Part shown: positions 43,468-52,692 of the stretch, in pieces | Numbering within the stretch: position 1 is the first letter of the stretch | Layout: every line of letters starts with the position of its first letter | NCBI RefSeq assembly: GCF_001567565.1 | Contig: NZ_LSSW01000021.1 | Span: 62,001 to 126,000 of the forward strand | From: Ectopseudomonas composti | GTDB lineage: Bacteria > Pseudomonadota > Gammaproteobacteria > Pseudomonadales > Pseudomonadaceae | Reading direction: 5' to 3' | Length of the DNA stretch: 64,000 bases | Position numbers and translations under genes: made by a program | The notes under the pieces: generated by a model | Seen by the model: only the letters and a program-made list of their open reading frames with translations | What the model was told of the DNA's origin: nothing | Database searches by the model: none

Positions 43468-44028
43468 ATGATCCGCAAGAACCCCTCCGGCCATCTGCCG
43501 CTGATCGCCGAATCGGCCTACGTCGACAAGACCGCGATCATCTGCGGCAAGGTGATCATTCACGACAACGTCTTCGTCGGTCCCTACGCAGTGATTCGCG
43601 CCGATGAAGTGGACGCCAGCGGCGACATGCAGCCCATCGTCATCGGTGCCAACTCCAACATCCAGGACGGCGTGGTGATCCACTCCAAGTCCGGCGCAGC
43701 GGTAACCATCGGCGAGCACACCTCCATCGCCCATCGCTCGATCATCCATGGCCCGTGCTCGGTGGGCGATCGCGTGTTCATCGGCTTTAACAGCGTGTTG
43801 TTCAATTGCGCCGTCGGCGACGGCTGCGTGGTACGGCACAACGCCGTGGTCGACGGCTGCGACCTGCCTCCGGGCTTCCACGTCACTTCGACCCAGCGCA
43901 TCGGGCCGCAGACCGACCTCGCCAGCCTGCCGCGCGTAAGCGTATCGGCCAGCGAATTCTCGGAAGACGTGGCGCGCACCAATATCGACCTGGTACGCGG
44001 CTACAAGGCCCTGCAGAACGAGTTCTGA
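43468..44028 (+). CDS. Gamma-class carbonic anhydrase-like protein
   Basis: A 186-residue left-handed beta-helix protein. The three histidines that bind metal in the Cam enzyme are all present: VVIH near residue 73, and SIAHRSIIHGP near residues 90-98. Such enzymes can work with Fe2+ or Co2+ instead of Zn2+, so placing one behind folE2 under a Zur box looks like zinc sparing. The ATG at 43468 is preceded by AAGGAG. It resembles PA5540 in position, from memory. Activity as a carbonic anhydrase is likely but not certain. Confidence 0.85.
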   Translation: MIRKNPSGHLPLIAESAYVDKTAIICGKVIIHDNVFVGPYAVIRADEVDASGDMQPIVIGANSNIQDGVVIHSKSGAAVTIGEHTSIAHRSIIHGPCSVGDRVFIGFNSVLFNCAVGDGCVVRHNAVVDGCDLPPGFHVTSTQRIGPQTDLASLPRVSVSASEFSEDVARTNIDLVRGYKALQNEF

Positions 44029-44036
44029 ACGCCCGC

Positions 44037-45965
44037 CTACCAGCCCCCTCCACCGCCGCCGCCACCGCCTCCACCAGAGGAGCCGCCACCGGACGAACCA
44101 CCACCGCCCGAGGAGCTGCTCGATGGCGGCGACGAGGCCAGTGCCGTGGCGCTGGCAAGCCCCGCAGCCAGTGCACCACTCAGCGCCTGTGGCGAGCTGT
44201 AGCTGCTACGGCTGTGGTACCAGTCGGGTTGGTAGTCGCGCTGCGCAGGGTCGATCAGACCGCTGGCCAAGGCCTCACTGAAGCGTGCGCTCCATTTGTC
44301 TTCCACGCCAAGGGCCATGGCGAACGGCAGGTGGCGCTCGTACAGGGCGATGCTCATCGCCGGGGCGTCGCCGGCCAGGGCCAGGGCGTCACGCTCGGCC
44401 AACTGCAGATAATCGCGATAGCCTTCCAGGGCATCGAGCAGGCGCCGGCCTTTCAGGGTCGGTGCCGGCAACAGGTAATAGAACACCACCACCAGCACCG
44501 TATAAGCGACAACCAGCAACAGTGCCGGCACGGACACCGCCGCTGCGATCATCAGCAGCCCCACCGGTACTGGCCAGCCGAACATCAGCGCCACCAGGTA
44601 CAAGCCCATCTGCTTGCCGAAGCTCGGCTGATGGCGGGCCATGCTGAATACGATCAAGGTCGGCACGCCAAAGCCCAGGCTGAACACCAGTCCGGCCAGA
44701 CCTGCGGCCCAATCCTCGCCGCCCTGACCACTCAGGAGCACGGTAGCCACACAGGCCAGTGCGGCCCACAGCAAGCCCCACACCCAGACGCCACGGTTGT
44801 TGGCGAACCAGGCCTTGCCCTGTTCCCTCAAGTGGCTGCTCAGCCCGGCCACCGCATCCGCCAGGCGCGGCTCGTACTCGCTGCCGATGGTCAGCGCGAT
44901 GCCGGCCTTGTTGGCCGGGAACAGATGCTTGCGCAGGTCACGGTCGAGCTCGCTCATCTCACCATCTGCGCCCTGGTCACGGGCCAGGCTGAAACCACCG
45001 CCGTGCGCTTTGTCCTCGATATGCAGGTGCTTGCCGATGGCCATGTCGGTCAGCCATACACTGAAAGCCCGTGCCTCGCCGAACGCGCCGCGCAACCCGC
45101 GATGCCAGAGGTAACCGGCCTGCACCGCACTCATGCCCTGCGGCGCCTCGAACAGCGGAATGATCACGCCCTTCTGCGGGTCGCGGCCAACACGGTTCCA
45201 GGCCTTGAGGTAGAACAGCAACAGGCCGATCAGCAACAGCGCGCCCAGGCCCAGCCCCAGATTGTCCAGCAGCACCCGCGTGGCGCTCTGCAGCAGTCCC
45301 GGCCGTGGCACCAGCCCGGCTTGCCAGTCCACGGCCACGGTCAGACCGTTATGGGCCGGCAGCGCTTTGGTGGTGACCAGGCGCAGGAAGGCGTCTCGCT
45401 GCTCGACTATCTGGAAATCCTTGCCCTGAGCCCCCTGGCCCCCGGTATAAGCGGCCCACTGACCGATCCGCGCACCCGTCGGCAAATGCACCTCGACCGA
45501 CGCCTGGCGGATGGGAAAAACCCAGCCGTTGCCCGTGACGTTCCAGTACAGCTCGTCCGTGTCGGCGTGGTGCAACAGGGCTCGCCCGACCCGATAGCGC
45601 AGCTCGTAACTATGCCGTCCCGGCTCCAGCAGCACATTCGGCGAGCCGAGATAAAAGCGTATCCAGGCGCCGTTGCGCTCACGGCGCACCGCTTCGGGAC
45701 GGCCATCGCGGGTCACGCCCAGCAGGCTGATCGGGCTGCTCTGCTCAAGCCCCAGTGGCAGCGCATAGCCGACCGGTAGATCGCGATAAATGCCGCGCCG
45801 GATATCCCGTCCCTCGGCGTGCACGGTGATGCGTTCGGTCACCAGCAGATTGCCGTCCGCCTCGACCTGCAGGCTCACGGCAAAATCCTCGATGGCCTCC
45901 TGCGCCGACACCAGGCCGGGCAACAGGCAGACAATCAGCAACAGGCCACGCAACCATCCCTGCAT
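44037..45965 (-). CDS. DUF2207 membrane protein with glycine-rich tail
   Basis: A 642-residue protein. A signal peptide (MQGWLRGLLLIVCLLPGLVSA) precedes a periplasmic DUF2207 beta domain (about residues 22-215), then a transmembrane helix (about 230-250), a cytosolic region, and two further membrane segments around residues 390-480. The C-terminus is an extreme Ser/Gly tail (about 27 residues ending GGGW). Such tails occur in DUF2207 and TPM-domain proteins, which often pair with LemA. The upstream LemA gene ends 2 bp before the start, so the two form an operon. Function unknown; envelope stress or surface roles are guesses. Confidence 0.9.
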   Translation of the reverse strand: MQGWLRGLLLIVCLLPGLVSAQEAIEDFAVSLQVEADGNLLVTERITVHAEGRDIRRGIYRDLPVGYALPLGLEQSSPISLLGVTRDGRPEAVRRERNGAWIRFYLGSPNVLLEPGRHSYELRYRVGRALLHHADTDELYWNVTGNGWVFPIRQASVEVHLPTGARIGQWAAYTGGQGAQGKDFQIVEQRDAFLRLVTTKALPAHNGLTVAVDWQAGLVPRPGLLQSATRVLLDNLGLGLGALLLIGLLLFYLKAWNRVGRDPQKGVIIPLFEAPQGMSAVQAGYLWHRGLRGAFGEARAFSVWLTDMAIGKHLHIEDKAHGGGFSLARDQGADGEMSELDRDLRKHLFPANKAGIALTIGSEYEPRLADAVAGLSSHLREQGKAWFANNRGVWVWGLLWAALACVATVLLSGQGGEDWAAGLAGLVFSLGFGVPTLIVFSMARHQPSFGKQMGLYLVALMFGWPVPVGLLMIAAAVSVPALLLVVAYTVLVVVFYYLLPAPTLKGRRLLDALEGYRDYLQLAERDALALAGDAPAMSIALYERHLPFAMALGVEDKWSARFSEALASGLIDPAQRDYQPDWYHSRSSYSSPQALSGALAAGLASATALASSPPSSSSSGGGGSSGGGSSGGGGGGGGGGGW

Positions 45966-45967
45966 GT

Positions 45968-46534
45968 TCAGAACTCCATCTTCGGCGATTGGCCATCACG
46001 CGGATCATCCAGCGTGAAGTAATCGGCGGGGGTAAAGGAAAACAGACGCGCCACCAGATTGCTCGGCACCGACTCGACCAGCACGTTGAGCTCGCGCACC
46101 GCCCCGTTGTAGTAACGCCGCGCCATCTGGATATGGTTCTCGACCTCGCTGATGTTGCCCTGCAACTCGCGAAATTGCTCGTCGGCCTTGAGCTCGGGAT
46201 AGGCCTCGACCAGGGCGAACAGCTGGCGCAACTGGCTACCCAGCTGCGCCTCGACCGGTGCCCGCTGCCCCATTGGCGAGTCAACCAGTTGCATCGCCCG
46301 CGCGCGCTCCTGCACCAGCGCCTCCAGCGCGCTCTGCTCGTAACTCATGTACTGCCGCACGCACTCCACCAGCGCCGGAATCAGGCTGGAACGGCGCTTG
46401 AGCTGCACATCGATGCCGCTCCACGCCTCGGCCACACGGTGCCGATTGAACACCAGGCGGTTGTAATAAAAGACCGTGGCGCCACCCAGCAACAGCAACG
46501 CCGCCAGGCACCACCAGAACCACGAATGCGGCAT
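45968..46534 (-). CDS. LemA-family membrane protein
   Basis: A 188-residue protein with one N-terminal membrane helix (FWWCLAALLLLGGATVFYYNRL), followed by a bundle of long helices with the LemA signature FNRHRVAEAWSGIDVQLKRRSSLIPALVE at residues 29-57. LemA proteins show their C-terminal domain outside the cytosol; their biochemical role is not known. The gene is the first of the LemA-DUF2207 operon. Confidence 0.93.
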   Translation of the reverse strand: MPHSWFWWCLAALLLLGGATVFYYNRLVFNRHRVAEAWSGIDVQLKRRSSLIPALVECVRQYMSYEQSALEALVQERARAMQLVDSPMGQRAPVEAQLGSQLRQLFALVEAYPELKADEQFRELQGNISEVENHIQMARRYYNGAVRELNVLVESVPSNLVARLFSFTPADYFTLDDPRDGQSPKMEF

Positions 46535-46649
46535 ACACCCTCCTTGTTGAGTCTGTTGTGACAGCCATTGTCCTCATAGCGACACCCCGGGAGGACATCC
46601 TATCGTTATGCTCGTATCCTCTAATGCCAGCCTGCCAGCGAGGTCCACC

Positions 46650-48569
46650 ATGCAGATCGAGCTGATCGAGATCCGCGATCACCTTAATCGCTTCGCCCCT
46701 TTCGATAACCTGCCGGAGCAAACGCTCGACGAGATCGCTCGTCAAGTACAGGTTGGTTATTTCAAGGCCGGCAGCGAGATTCTCGCTGCCGGCGCGCCGA
46801 TCCATGAGCTGCATTACGTGCGCAGCGGCGCGGTGGAAACCCATCGCCGCGGGGGCGAATTGCACAATCGCCTGACCGAGGGCGATATCTTCGGCCAGGC
46901 CGGTCTGCTGCGGGGCAACAAGGTGCGCCTGGGTGCCAGGGCACTGGAAGACAGCCTGATCTATTTCATCCCCGGCCCACTGTTTCAGCAGCTCTGCGAC
47001 CAGTTCGACAGCTTCGCCGACTTCGTCGAGGCCGAAGGCCAATCGCGACTCAAATCGGCCCTCGAGGACAGTCACGGCAAAGCCAGCGAGCTGATGAAGA
47101 TCAAGGTACGCAAGCTGATCGGCCGCTCGCCGGTCAGCGTGCCGCTGGACATGTCCGTACAGCAGGTGGCGAAGGTGATGAGCGAGCAGAGCGTGTCCTC
47201 GGTGATCATCGTCAACCCCAGCAGGCGCTGGCCCAACCCGGCGCAGGTGCAGGTGGCCGATCAGCAGAATCAGGTGATGGCCGGGATCCTCACCGACCGC
47301 GACCTGCGCGTGCGCGTGCTGGCCGAAGGGCTGCCAGGCGACACCCCGGTGAGCCAGGTGATGACCCCAGGGCCGGTCACCGTGCAGGCCGACGAGTCGG
47401 TGTTCGAGGCCATGCTGTGCATGCTGCGCAACAACATCCACCACCTGCCCGTGCTGCAGCGGCGTCGCCCGGTGGGCATGATCTCGCTGGCCGACGTCAT
47501 TCGCTACGAGTCGCGCAGCAGCCTCTATCTGGTCAACAGCATCTTCAACAAGGACTCCGTCGAGGGCCTCAAGAACCTTTTGCCTGACCTGCACGCCACC
47601 TTCGTGCGCATGGTCGCCGACGATGCCAGCGCACACATGGTCGGCCGCGCCATGAGCAGCATCGGCCGTGCCTTCACCCGTCGCCTGCTGATCCTCGCCG
47701 AAGAGAAGCTCGGCCCGCCGCCAGTGCCTTACTGCTTCATGATCGCCGGCTCGATGGCCCGCGATGAGCAACTGCTACTCACCGATCAGGACAATGCCCT
47801 GGTACTCGACGACAGCTTCGACCCGGAACTGCATGACCCCTACTTCGCGGAAATGGCGCAGTTCGTCAGCAACGGCCTGTCTGCCTGCGGCTACGCCTAC
47901 TGCAAGGGCGGGATCATGGCCAGCAACTCGAAGTGGCGCCAGCCACTGAAGGTCTGGCGGCAATACTTCAGCGAGTGGATCGAACGACCCAACCCGGAAA
48001 CCCTGCTCAACAGCAGCATCTTCTTCGACCTCGATGGCGTGTACGGCAAGACCGCGCTGGTGGAGAACCTCAAGGAAATGCTGGCAGAAAAGGCCAGCGC
48101 CACGCCGGCCTTCCTCGCCGCGCTGGCGCGCAATGCGCTCAACCGCACGCCGCCGCTGGGCTTCTTCCGCACCTTCGTGATGGAAACCGATGGCCGGCAG
48201 AAGAACATCATCAACCTCAAGGGCCGTGGCACGGCGCCGCTGACCGACCTGATCCGCGTGCATGCCCTGGCCTGCGGTTCCAAGGCGCAGAACTCGCTGG
48301 AGCGCCTCGACGCCATCGCCGCCACCAAACTGCTGCCGCAGGAAGCCCTCGATCATCTGCGCTACGCCTTCGAGTTCCTCAGCCTGGTGCGCATCCGCCA
48401 CCAGGCACGTGAGGTGGAAGCCGGCAACCCACCCGATAACTATGTCGAACCGGAAAAATTCAGCTCCAGCGAACGCCACCACCTCAAGGAAGCCTTCCAG
48501 GTAGTGAGCAACGCGCAGAAATTCCTGCGCTTCCGCTACCCGGCCCAGCCTCTGGCGCGTCCGCAATGA
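46650..48569 (+). CDS. cNMP-binding / CBS / DUF294 nucleotidyltransferase-like signalling protein
   Basis: A 639-residue cytosolic protein with an N-terminal cyclic-nucleotide-binding fold (about 15-130), a CBS-domain pair (about 145-280; SVQQVAKVMSEQSVSSVII and MLRNNIHHLPVL) and a DUF294 nucleotidyltransferase-like domain with the pattern GSMARDEQLLLTDQDNA near residues 372-388. A C-terminal DUF294_C helical domain follows. The GS..TDQD pattern resembles the metal-binding motif of GlnD-type enzymes, so a protein-modifying activity is possible. The ATG at 46650 is preceded by GAGGT. It is translationally coupled to the exonuclease gene (ATGA overlap). Confidence 0.92.
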   Translation: MQIELIEIRDHLNRFAPFDNLPEQTLDEIARQVQVGYFKAGSEILAAGAPIHELHYVRSGAVETHRRGGELHNRLTEGDIFGQAGLLRGNKVRLGARALEDSLIYFIPGPLFQQLCDQFDSFADFVEAEGQSRLKSALEDSHGKASELMKIKVRKLIGRSPVSVPLDMSVQQVAKVMSEQSVSSVIIVNPSRRWPNPAQVQVADQQNQVMAGILTDRDLRVRVLAEGLPGDTPVSQVMTPGPVTVQADESVFEAMLCMLRNNIHHLPVLQRRRPVGMISLADVIRYESRSSLYLVNSIFNKDSVEGLKNLLPDLHATFVRMVADDASAHMVGRAMSSIGRAFTRRLLILAEEKLGPPPVPYCFMIAGSMARDEQLLLTDQDNALVLDDSFDPELHDPYFAEMAQFVSNGLSACGYAYCKGGIMASNSKWRQPLKVWRQYFSEWIERPNPETLLNSSIFFDLDGVYGKTALVENLKEMLAEKASATPAFLAALARNALNRTPPLGFFRTFVMETDGRQKNIINLKGRGTAPLTDLIRVHALACGSKAQNSLERLDAIAATKLLPQEALDHLRYAFEFLSLVRIRHQAREVEAGNPPDNYVEPEKFSSSERHHLKEAFQVVSNAQKFLRFRYPAQPLARPQ

Positions 48570-49273
48570 GTGATTGTCAGACCCTGGACTGGCCGCAACG
48601 CTTCGCCGAGCTCGCGGCCAGCAGCAATGACGAACGCCTGCGCGCCTACTACGGCGCCGGTTGCATCGCCGCCGACACGCCCCTGGCCGAGGTGCCGCTG
48701 GTAGCACTGGACGTGGAAACCACCGGCCTCGACCCGCGCGAGCACGCCATCGTCAGCCTCGGCCTGGTGCCGCTGGATCTGCAGCGCATCCGCTGCGCCG
48801 AGTCGCGTTACTGGGTGGTCAAGCCCACCAGCGAGCTGAGCGCCGAGTCGGTGACCTTCCACCACATCACCCACTCCGATGTCCGCCATGCCCCGCGCCT
48901 GGCTCATGTACTGGATGAATTGCTCGAAGCCTTGGCCGGCAAGGTAGTAGTGGCGCACTACCGCAAGATCGAGCGCAACTTCCTCGACCAGGCCCTGCGC
49001 CAGCACCTGGGCGAAGGGCTGCTCTTCCCGATCATCGACACCATGGAGCTGGAAGCCCGGGTGCACCCCAAACGTAGCGTCAACTGGTGGGACCGCCTGC
49101 GTGGTCGCGAGCGCATCTCCATCCGCCTGGCCGACAGCCGCCTGCGCTACGGCTTGCCGCTGTATTCCGCGCACCATGCGCTGACCGATGCACTGGCCTG
49201 TGGAGAGCTGCTGCAGGCGCAGGTGGCGGCGCACTACCCGGCGCATACGCCGGTGGGGGCGGTCTGGAGCTGA
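48566..49273 (+). CDS. DEDDh 3'-5' exonuclease (DnaQ-like)
   Basis: A 235-residue exonuclease of the DnaQ superfamily. Exo I DVETTGLD (about residues 49-56), Exo II with the AHYRKIERNFLD segment (about 132-143) and Exo III HHALTDALA (about 210-218), with the H-x4-D pair, give the full DEDDh active site. It overlaps the upstream CBS/DUF294 gene by 4 bp, a pairing seen in other pseudomonads. The substrate, DNA or RNA, cannot be told. Single-protein relatives often process oligonucleotides. Confidence 0.9.
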   Translation: MSDCQTLDWPQRFAELAASSNDERLRAYYGAGCIAADTPLAEVPLVALDVETTGLDPREHAIVSLGLVPLDLQRIRCAESRYWVVKPTSELSAESVTFHHITHSDVRHAPRLAHVLDELLEALAGKVVVAHYRKIERNFLDQALRQHLGEGLLFPIIDTMELEARVHPKRSVNWWDRLRGRERISIRLADSRLRYGLPLYSAHHALTDALACGELLQAQVAAHYPAHTPVGAVWS

Positions 49274-49297
49274 TCGCCCCGAGGCGACGCTTTTTAT
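49274..49297 (+). terminator. Possible terminator after the exonuclease gene
   Basis: TCGCC (49274-49278) and GGCGA (49283-49287) form a short stem, followed by CGCTTTTTATT. The stem is only 5 bp, so the call is weak. Confidence 0.45.
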
Positions 49298-49575
49298 TCG
49301 CGCATGCCGGCCGCTGCCGGCGCACAGGCCGATCTCATCGCATGGACACGTCAGAGCAAATGCTCTAGCGTCTGCCCGCGCTGGCAGCGCAGCTCCAATG
49401 CTGCCGCCCTGCACTGCAAAAGGTGCCTTGATCGCCCCCAGGCCCCATGTGTAAAAGCATCCGGAACGCTCTGCGCTAATTCGGCTCGCACCAGTCACGG
49501 TGCGATGCGTTATAAGCGCAGATACCCACGCCAGGTATGGGCACCATCAATTCAGGGCAACGCAGACACACGACC
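49298..49575. other. Intergenic stretch with no recognised gene
   Basis: This stretch, together with the possible terminator before it, separates the exonuclease gene from the small DUF2986 gene by 302 bp. Six-frame reading gives only short GC-driven frames. I see no operator, tRNA or repeat beyond the terminator. A promoter for the DUF2986 gene is presumably here but not distinct. Confidence 0.5.
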
Positions 49576-49737
49576 ATGAATCGCCGCAAAAAGATCAAGC
49601 AACTGCTCGAAGCCCACGCCAAGAAGGCCAATGCCAAGCTCGCCCCAAAAAACAACAAGCCTAAATACATCAGCAAAGCTGACAGGGCGAAGCTGGAGGC
49701 TGAAGCGGTTCAAGAGCCTTTCGCGCCCAGTGAGTAA
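49576..49737 (+). CDS. Small basic DUF2986-family protein
   Basis: A 53-residue protein that begins MNRRKKIKQLLEAHAKKA and continues through KYISKADRAKLE, the DUF2986 pattern. Strongly basic N-terminal half, acidic end. The ATG at 49576 is where family similarity starts. The role is unknown; the charge suggests nucleic-acid or ribosome contact, which is only inference. Confidence 0.8.
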   Translation: MNRRKKIKQLLEAHAKKANAKLAPKNNKPKYISKADRAKLEAEAVQEPFAPSE

Positions 49738-49799
49738 AAACCGGATAGACGGATGATGGGGCGCACGTAGAGCGTGGGGCCCGTCGAAAAGCCAAGAGC

Positions 49800-49822
49800 A
49801 TCGCGGCTGAAGCCGCTCCTAC
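49800..49822 (+). repeat. REP palindrome
   Basis: ATCGCGGCTGAAGCCGCTCCTAC, identical to the copy at 29114-29136. It lies between the convergent DUF2986 and LysR genes. Confidence 0.78.
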
Positions 49823-49836
49823 CCGGCCGTACGGGG

Positions 49837-50739
49837 CTAACCCAGCACTCTGTCCGCCGTGTACACCGCCTCGTCGAGAAACACATTCACAGCCGGATGA
49901 TCGCGCTCGCCCTTGCGGTAGGCGAGGAACACGCCGCGCTGGATATCCGGCAGCAGAGGCACGGCGATGACGCCGGGCAGCGGGCGCACCAGGCGCAGGC
50001 CGGAGACGATGGAAATGGAGTTGCCCGAGGCGACCATGGCCGCGACCATCTCGAAGCCGGCGCAGTGGGCGTTGATGCGCGGGGCAAAGCCCGAACGGCG
50101 GCAAAGGTTGGCGATGAACTCACCGAAGGAGCTGCCGCTGGAATCCAGCGCCCAGGCTTCGTCGCGCAGGTCGGCGACGGTCAGGCTGTCGCGCCTGGCC
50201 AGGGCATGGTCGATGGGCAGCAGCACGTGCAGCAAGTCCTGGGTGAGGGGAATCAGCGCGTAATGCTCGCGGTTCTCGTCCGGGGTCACGGCCAGGTCGT
50301 CGATCACCGCCACGTCGATCTGCCAGGAGCCCAGAGCGCTGAGGCTTTCCTGCGGCTCCAGATCCAGCACCACCACATTCAACCGAGGGTAAGCACCGCG
50401 TAGCGCACGCACGGTTTCCGCGATCACCGCCACGGCGATCGAAGGGAAGGCTGCCACGCGCAGTTCACCGGCGATCTCCCCGCGCAGCAGCGCCAGCTCG
50501 GAACGCGCTTCGTCGAGCACCACAAGGATGCGCTCGGCATGCGCCACCAGGCGCTCACCGGCCGGCGTCAGCACCACGCCGCGCCCACGCCGCTCGATCA
50601 ACGCCACGTCGACTTCGCGCTCGAGCTGCGCGACCTGCTGCGACACCGCCGAGGGCGTCAGGTGCAGCGACTCGGCAGCGGCCGCCATGGTGCGGCAGCG
50701 GGCCAGTTCGCGCAGGGTTCGCAGGCGGGTGATGTCCAT
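49837..50739 (-). CDS. LysR-family regulator divergent from serine dehydratase
   Basis: A 300-residue regulator with the LysR helix-turn-helix (MAAAAESLHLTPSAVSQQVAQLE, about residues 18-40) and an effector-binding domain. It diverges from sdaA across 143 bp that contain a palindrome TAACG-AATA-CGTTA, so it likely activates or represses sdaA, with serine, glycine or a related compound as possible effector. This assignment is from position only. Confidence 0.92.
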   Translation of the reverse strand: MDITRLRTLRELARCRTMAAAAESLHLTPSAVSQQVAQLEREVDVALIERRGRGVVLTPAGERLVAHAERILVVLDEARSELALLRGEIAGELRVAAFPSIAVAVIAETVRALRGAYPRLNVVVLDLEPQESLSALGSWQIDVAVIDDLAVTPDENREHYALIPLTQDLLHVLLPIDHALARRDSLTVADLRDEAWALDSSGSSFGEFIANLCRRSGFAPRINAHCAGFEMVAAMVASGNSISIVSGLRLVRPLPGVIAVPLLPDIQRGVFLAYRKGERDHPAVNVFLDEAVYTADRVLG

Positions 50740-50766
50740 GGCGCGATCTCAATAGTTAAGTGACGC

Positions 50767-50780
50767 TAACGAATACGTTA
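50767..50780. promoter_or_regulatory. Palindromic candidate LysR site upstream of sdaA
   Basis: TAACGAATACGTTA is a perfect inverted repeat (TAACG/CGTTA around AATA) in the AT-rich region between the LysR gene and sdaA, 103 bp before the sdaA start. A related GTTAAG/TTAAA context surrounds it. The site fits the short T-N11-A-like LysR style. Confidence 0.5.
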
Positions 50781-50882
50781 AAAATAAATCAGTATACATA
50801 ATGATATGGCCGTTCTTAGATAGAACAACCGCACGCGCGTAACCGGGCGCGTGTTCATTCAATCGACAAGAAGATCTCCGCC

Positions 50883-52271
50883 ATGGCTATCAGCGTTTTT
50901 GACCTGTTCAAAGTGGGTATCGGCCCGTCCAGCTCTCACACCGTCGGCCCGATGCGCGCCGCCGCGCTGTTCACCCACGCCCTGGAAAACCACGAGCACA
51001 TGCCCAAGGTGACCCGTGTGGTCGCCGAGCTGTACGGCTCGCTGGGCGCCACCGGCAAGGGCCATGGCAGTGACAAGGCAGTATTGCTCGGCCTTAGCGG
51101 CCATGAGCCGGATACCGTCAACGTCGATCAGGTGCCCGAGTACATCGAGGCCATCCGTCGCGACAAGCGCATCGTCCTGGCCGGCAAGCATGCCGTGGCC
51201 TTCGATGAGAAAGCCGACCTGAAGATGTTCCGCAAGGCGCTGCCCCTGCATGCCAACGGCCTGCGCTTCGCCGCCTTCGATGCCGCCGGCATCCAGCTGC
51301 ACGAGGCCACCTACTACTCGGTCGGCGGCGGCTTCGTGGTCAGCGAGGCGGTGCTGGCCGATGGCAGCAAGCAGAAGATCATCGCCCCGGACGCCACCTC
51401 GCTGCCGCTGCCCTTCCGCAGCGGCGCCGATCTGCTCAAGCTGACCCGCGAGCACGGCATCGGCATCGCCGAAGTGATGCGCCGTAACGAGCGCCACTGG
51501 CGCACGGACGAAGAGACCGACACCGGTCTGCTGAACATCTGGAAGGTGATGCAGGCCTGTGTGGATCGTGGCTGCCGCACCGAGGGCATCCTCGCTGGCG
51601 GCTTCAAGGTACGCCGCCGCGCCGCCATCCTGGCGCGCAAGCTGGGCGGTTTCCAACGCAGCTACATCGAAGACCCGCTGCGCATGCTCGACTGGGTCAA
51701 TCTCTGGGCGCTGGCGGTGAACGAAGAAAACGCCGCTGGTGGCCGCGTGGTCACCGCACCGACCAACGGCGCCGCCGGCATCGTCCCGGCGGTGCTGCAC
51801 TACTACGCCAATGCCATTTCCGGCGCCAACGAGCGCGGCATCATCGACTTCCTGCTGACCGCCGGCGCCATCGGCATCCTGTACAAGGAAAACGCCTCGA
51901 TCAGCGGCGCTGAAGTGGGCTGCCAGGGCGAAGTGGGCGTGGCCTGTTCGATGGCTGCCGGCGCGCTGTGTGCGGTACTGGGCGGCACCCCGGAGCAGGT
52001 CGAGAACGCCGCCGAGATCGGCATGGAACACCACCTGGGCCTGACCTGCGACCCGGTCGGCGGCCTGGTGCAGATCCCCTGCATTGAGCGCAACGCCATC
52101 GCCTCGGTGAAGGCGATCAACGCCGCACGCATGGCGCTGTACGGCGACGGTGCGCACTACGTGAGCCTGGACAAGGTGATCAAGACCATGCGCGAGACCG
52201 GTGCCGACATGCTGACCAAGTACAAGGAAACCGCTCGTGGCGGCCTGGCGGTGAATATCATCGAGTGCTGA
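50883..52271 (+). CDS. sdaA: L-serine dehydratase (L-serine ammonia-lyase, 4Fe-4S)
   Basis: A 462-residue enzyme converting L-serine to pyruvate and ammonia. The N-terminal beta-domain motif [15 protein letters not shown] is present, and the C-terminal alpha domain has [17 protein letters not shown] and [17 protein letters not shown]. The cysteines that hold the 4Fe-4S cluster lie in the latter and in [13 protein letters not shown]. It is followed by a strong terminator. In pseudomonads serine dehydratase completes breakdown of glycine betaine via sarcosine and glycine, which fits the two BCCT transporter genes next door; that link is inference. Confidence 0.95.
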   Translation: MAISVFDLFKVGIGPSSSHTVGPMRAAALFTHALENHEHMPKVTRVVAELYGSLGATGKGHGSDKAVLLGLSGHEPDTVNVDQVPEYIEAIRRDKRIVLAGKHAVAFDEKADLKMFRKALPLHANGLRFAAFDAAGIQLHEATYYSVGGGFVVSEAVLADGSKQKIIAPDATSLPLPFRSGADLLKLTREHGIGIAEVMRRNERHWRTDEETDTGLLNIWKVMQACVDRGCRTEGILAGGFKVRRRAAILARKLGGFQRSYIEDPLRMLDWVNLWALAVNEENAAGGRVVTAPTNGAAGIVPAVLHYYANAISGANERGIIDFLLTAGAIGILYKENASISGAEVGCQGEVGVACSMAAGALCAVLGGTPEQVENAAEIGMEHHLGLTCDPVGGLVQIPCIERNAIASVKAINAARMALYGDGAHYVSLDKVIKTMRETGADMLTKYKETARGGLAVNIIEC

Positions 52272-52287
52272 TGCCCAGCCAGTCCTG

Positions 52288-52319
52288 AAAACGCCCCGCT
52301 CAGCCGGGGCGTTTTCATT
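52288..52319 (+). terminator. Strong terminator of sdaA
   Basis: AAAACGCCCCG (52288-52298) pairs perfectly with CGGGGCGTTTT (52305-52315), loop CTCAGC, followed by CATTT. It begins 17 bp after the sdaA stop. Confidence 0.95.
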
Positions 52320-52614
52320 TCCAGCGAACGGTCAGCGTTGACCTCTGCCGCACACTCGCCCCGATCCCGCAGACGCAAACCTCGATCCGATGCACAGCGA
52401 TGGCGGCATTCGTCGAGGGACGCAGCGCCGCAGCCCCACCGATTTCAGCGGCCGAGTGACGAGCCTCCCGATCCGCGCGTGCGCCTGCCTGTGAGCGCAC
52501 CCTGGATCAGCGTCCCCACCTGCCAACCTGACAAGCGCTGAACGCAGCACAGTCCCTCCATCAGCGCAGCGACTGCGGCCGCGGAGAAGGGTCTCGCCTC
52601 GGTCTACCCCTAAA
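52320..52614. other. Intergenic stretch without a supported gene
   Basis: About 295 bp between the sdaA terminator and the BCCT terminator. Short frames here lack ribosome sites and codon bias, and none continues a known family. I see no operator or repeat. It may carry decayed sequence or a small RNA, but nothing supports either. Confidence 0.45.
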
Positions 52615-52646
52615 CGAAAACGCCCCTATCTTGCGATAGAGGCGTT
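52615..52646 (-). terminator. Terminator of the first BCCT gene
   Basis: On the minus strand, AACGCCTCTATC and GATAGGGGCGTT form a 12-bp stem with one mismatch, followed by TTCGTTT. It ends transcription from the BCCT gene at 52693-54345. A second perfect hairpin (52657-52665 with 52671-52679) lies between it and the stop. Confidence 0.85.
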
Positions 52647-52692
52647 GTTGGCTGAACCCGGCTGCGCACTGCAGCCGGGCGGAGCGGTGCGC

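Noticed and set aside
44041..44130. Short CCA/CCG repeats as a CRISPR-like or microsatellite array
   Set aside because: They encode the glycine tail of the DUF2207 protein on the minus strand; no spacers of fixed length.
52338..52541. 67-codon open frame downstream of sdaA
   Set aside because: Arg/Ser/Pro-rich composition, no ribosome site, opposite frames equally open; not supported as a gene.
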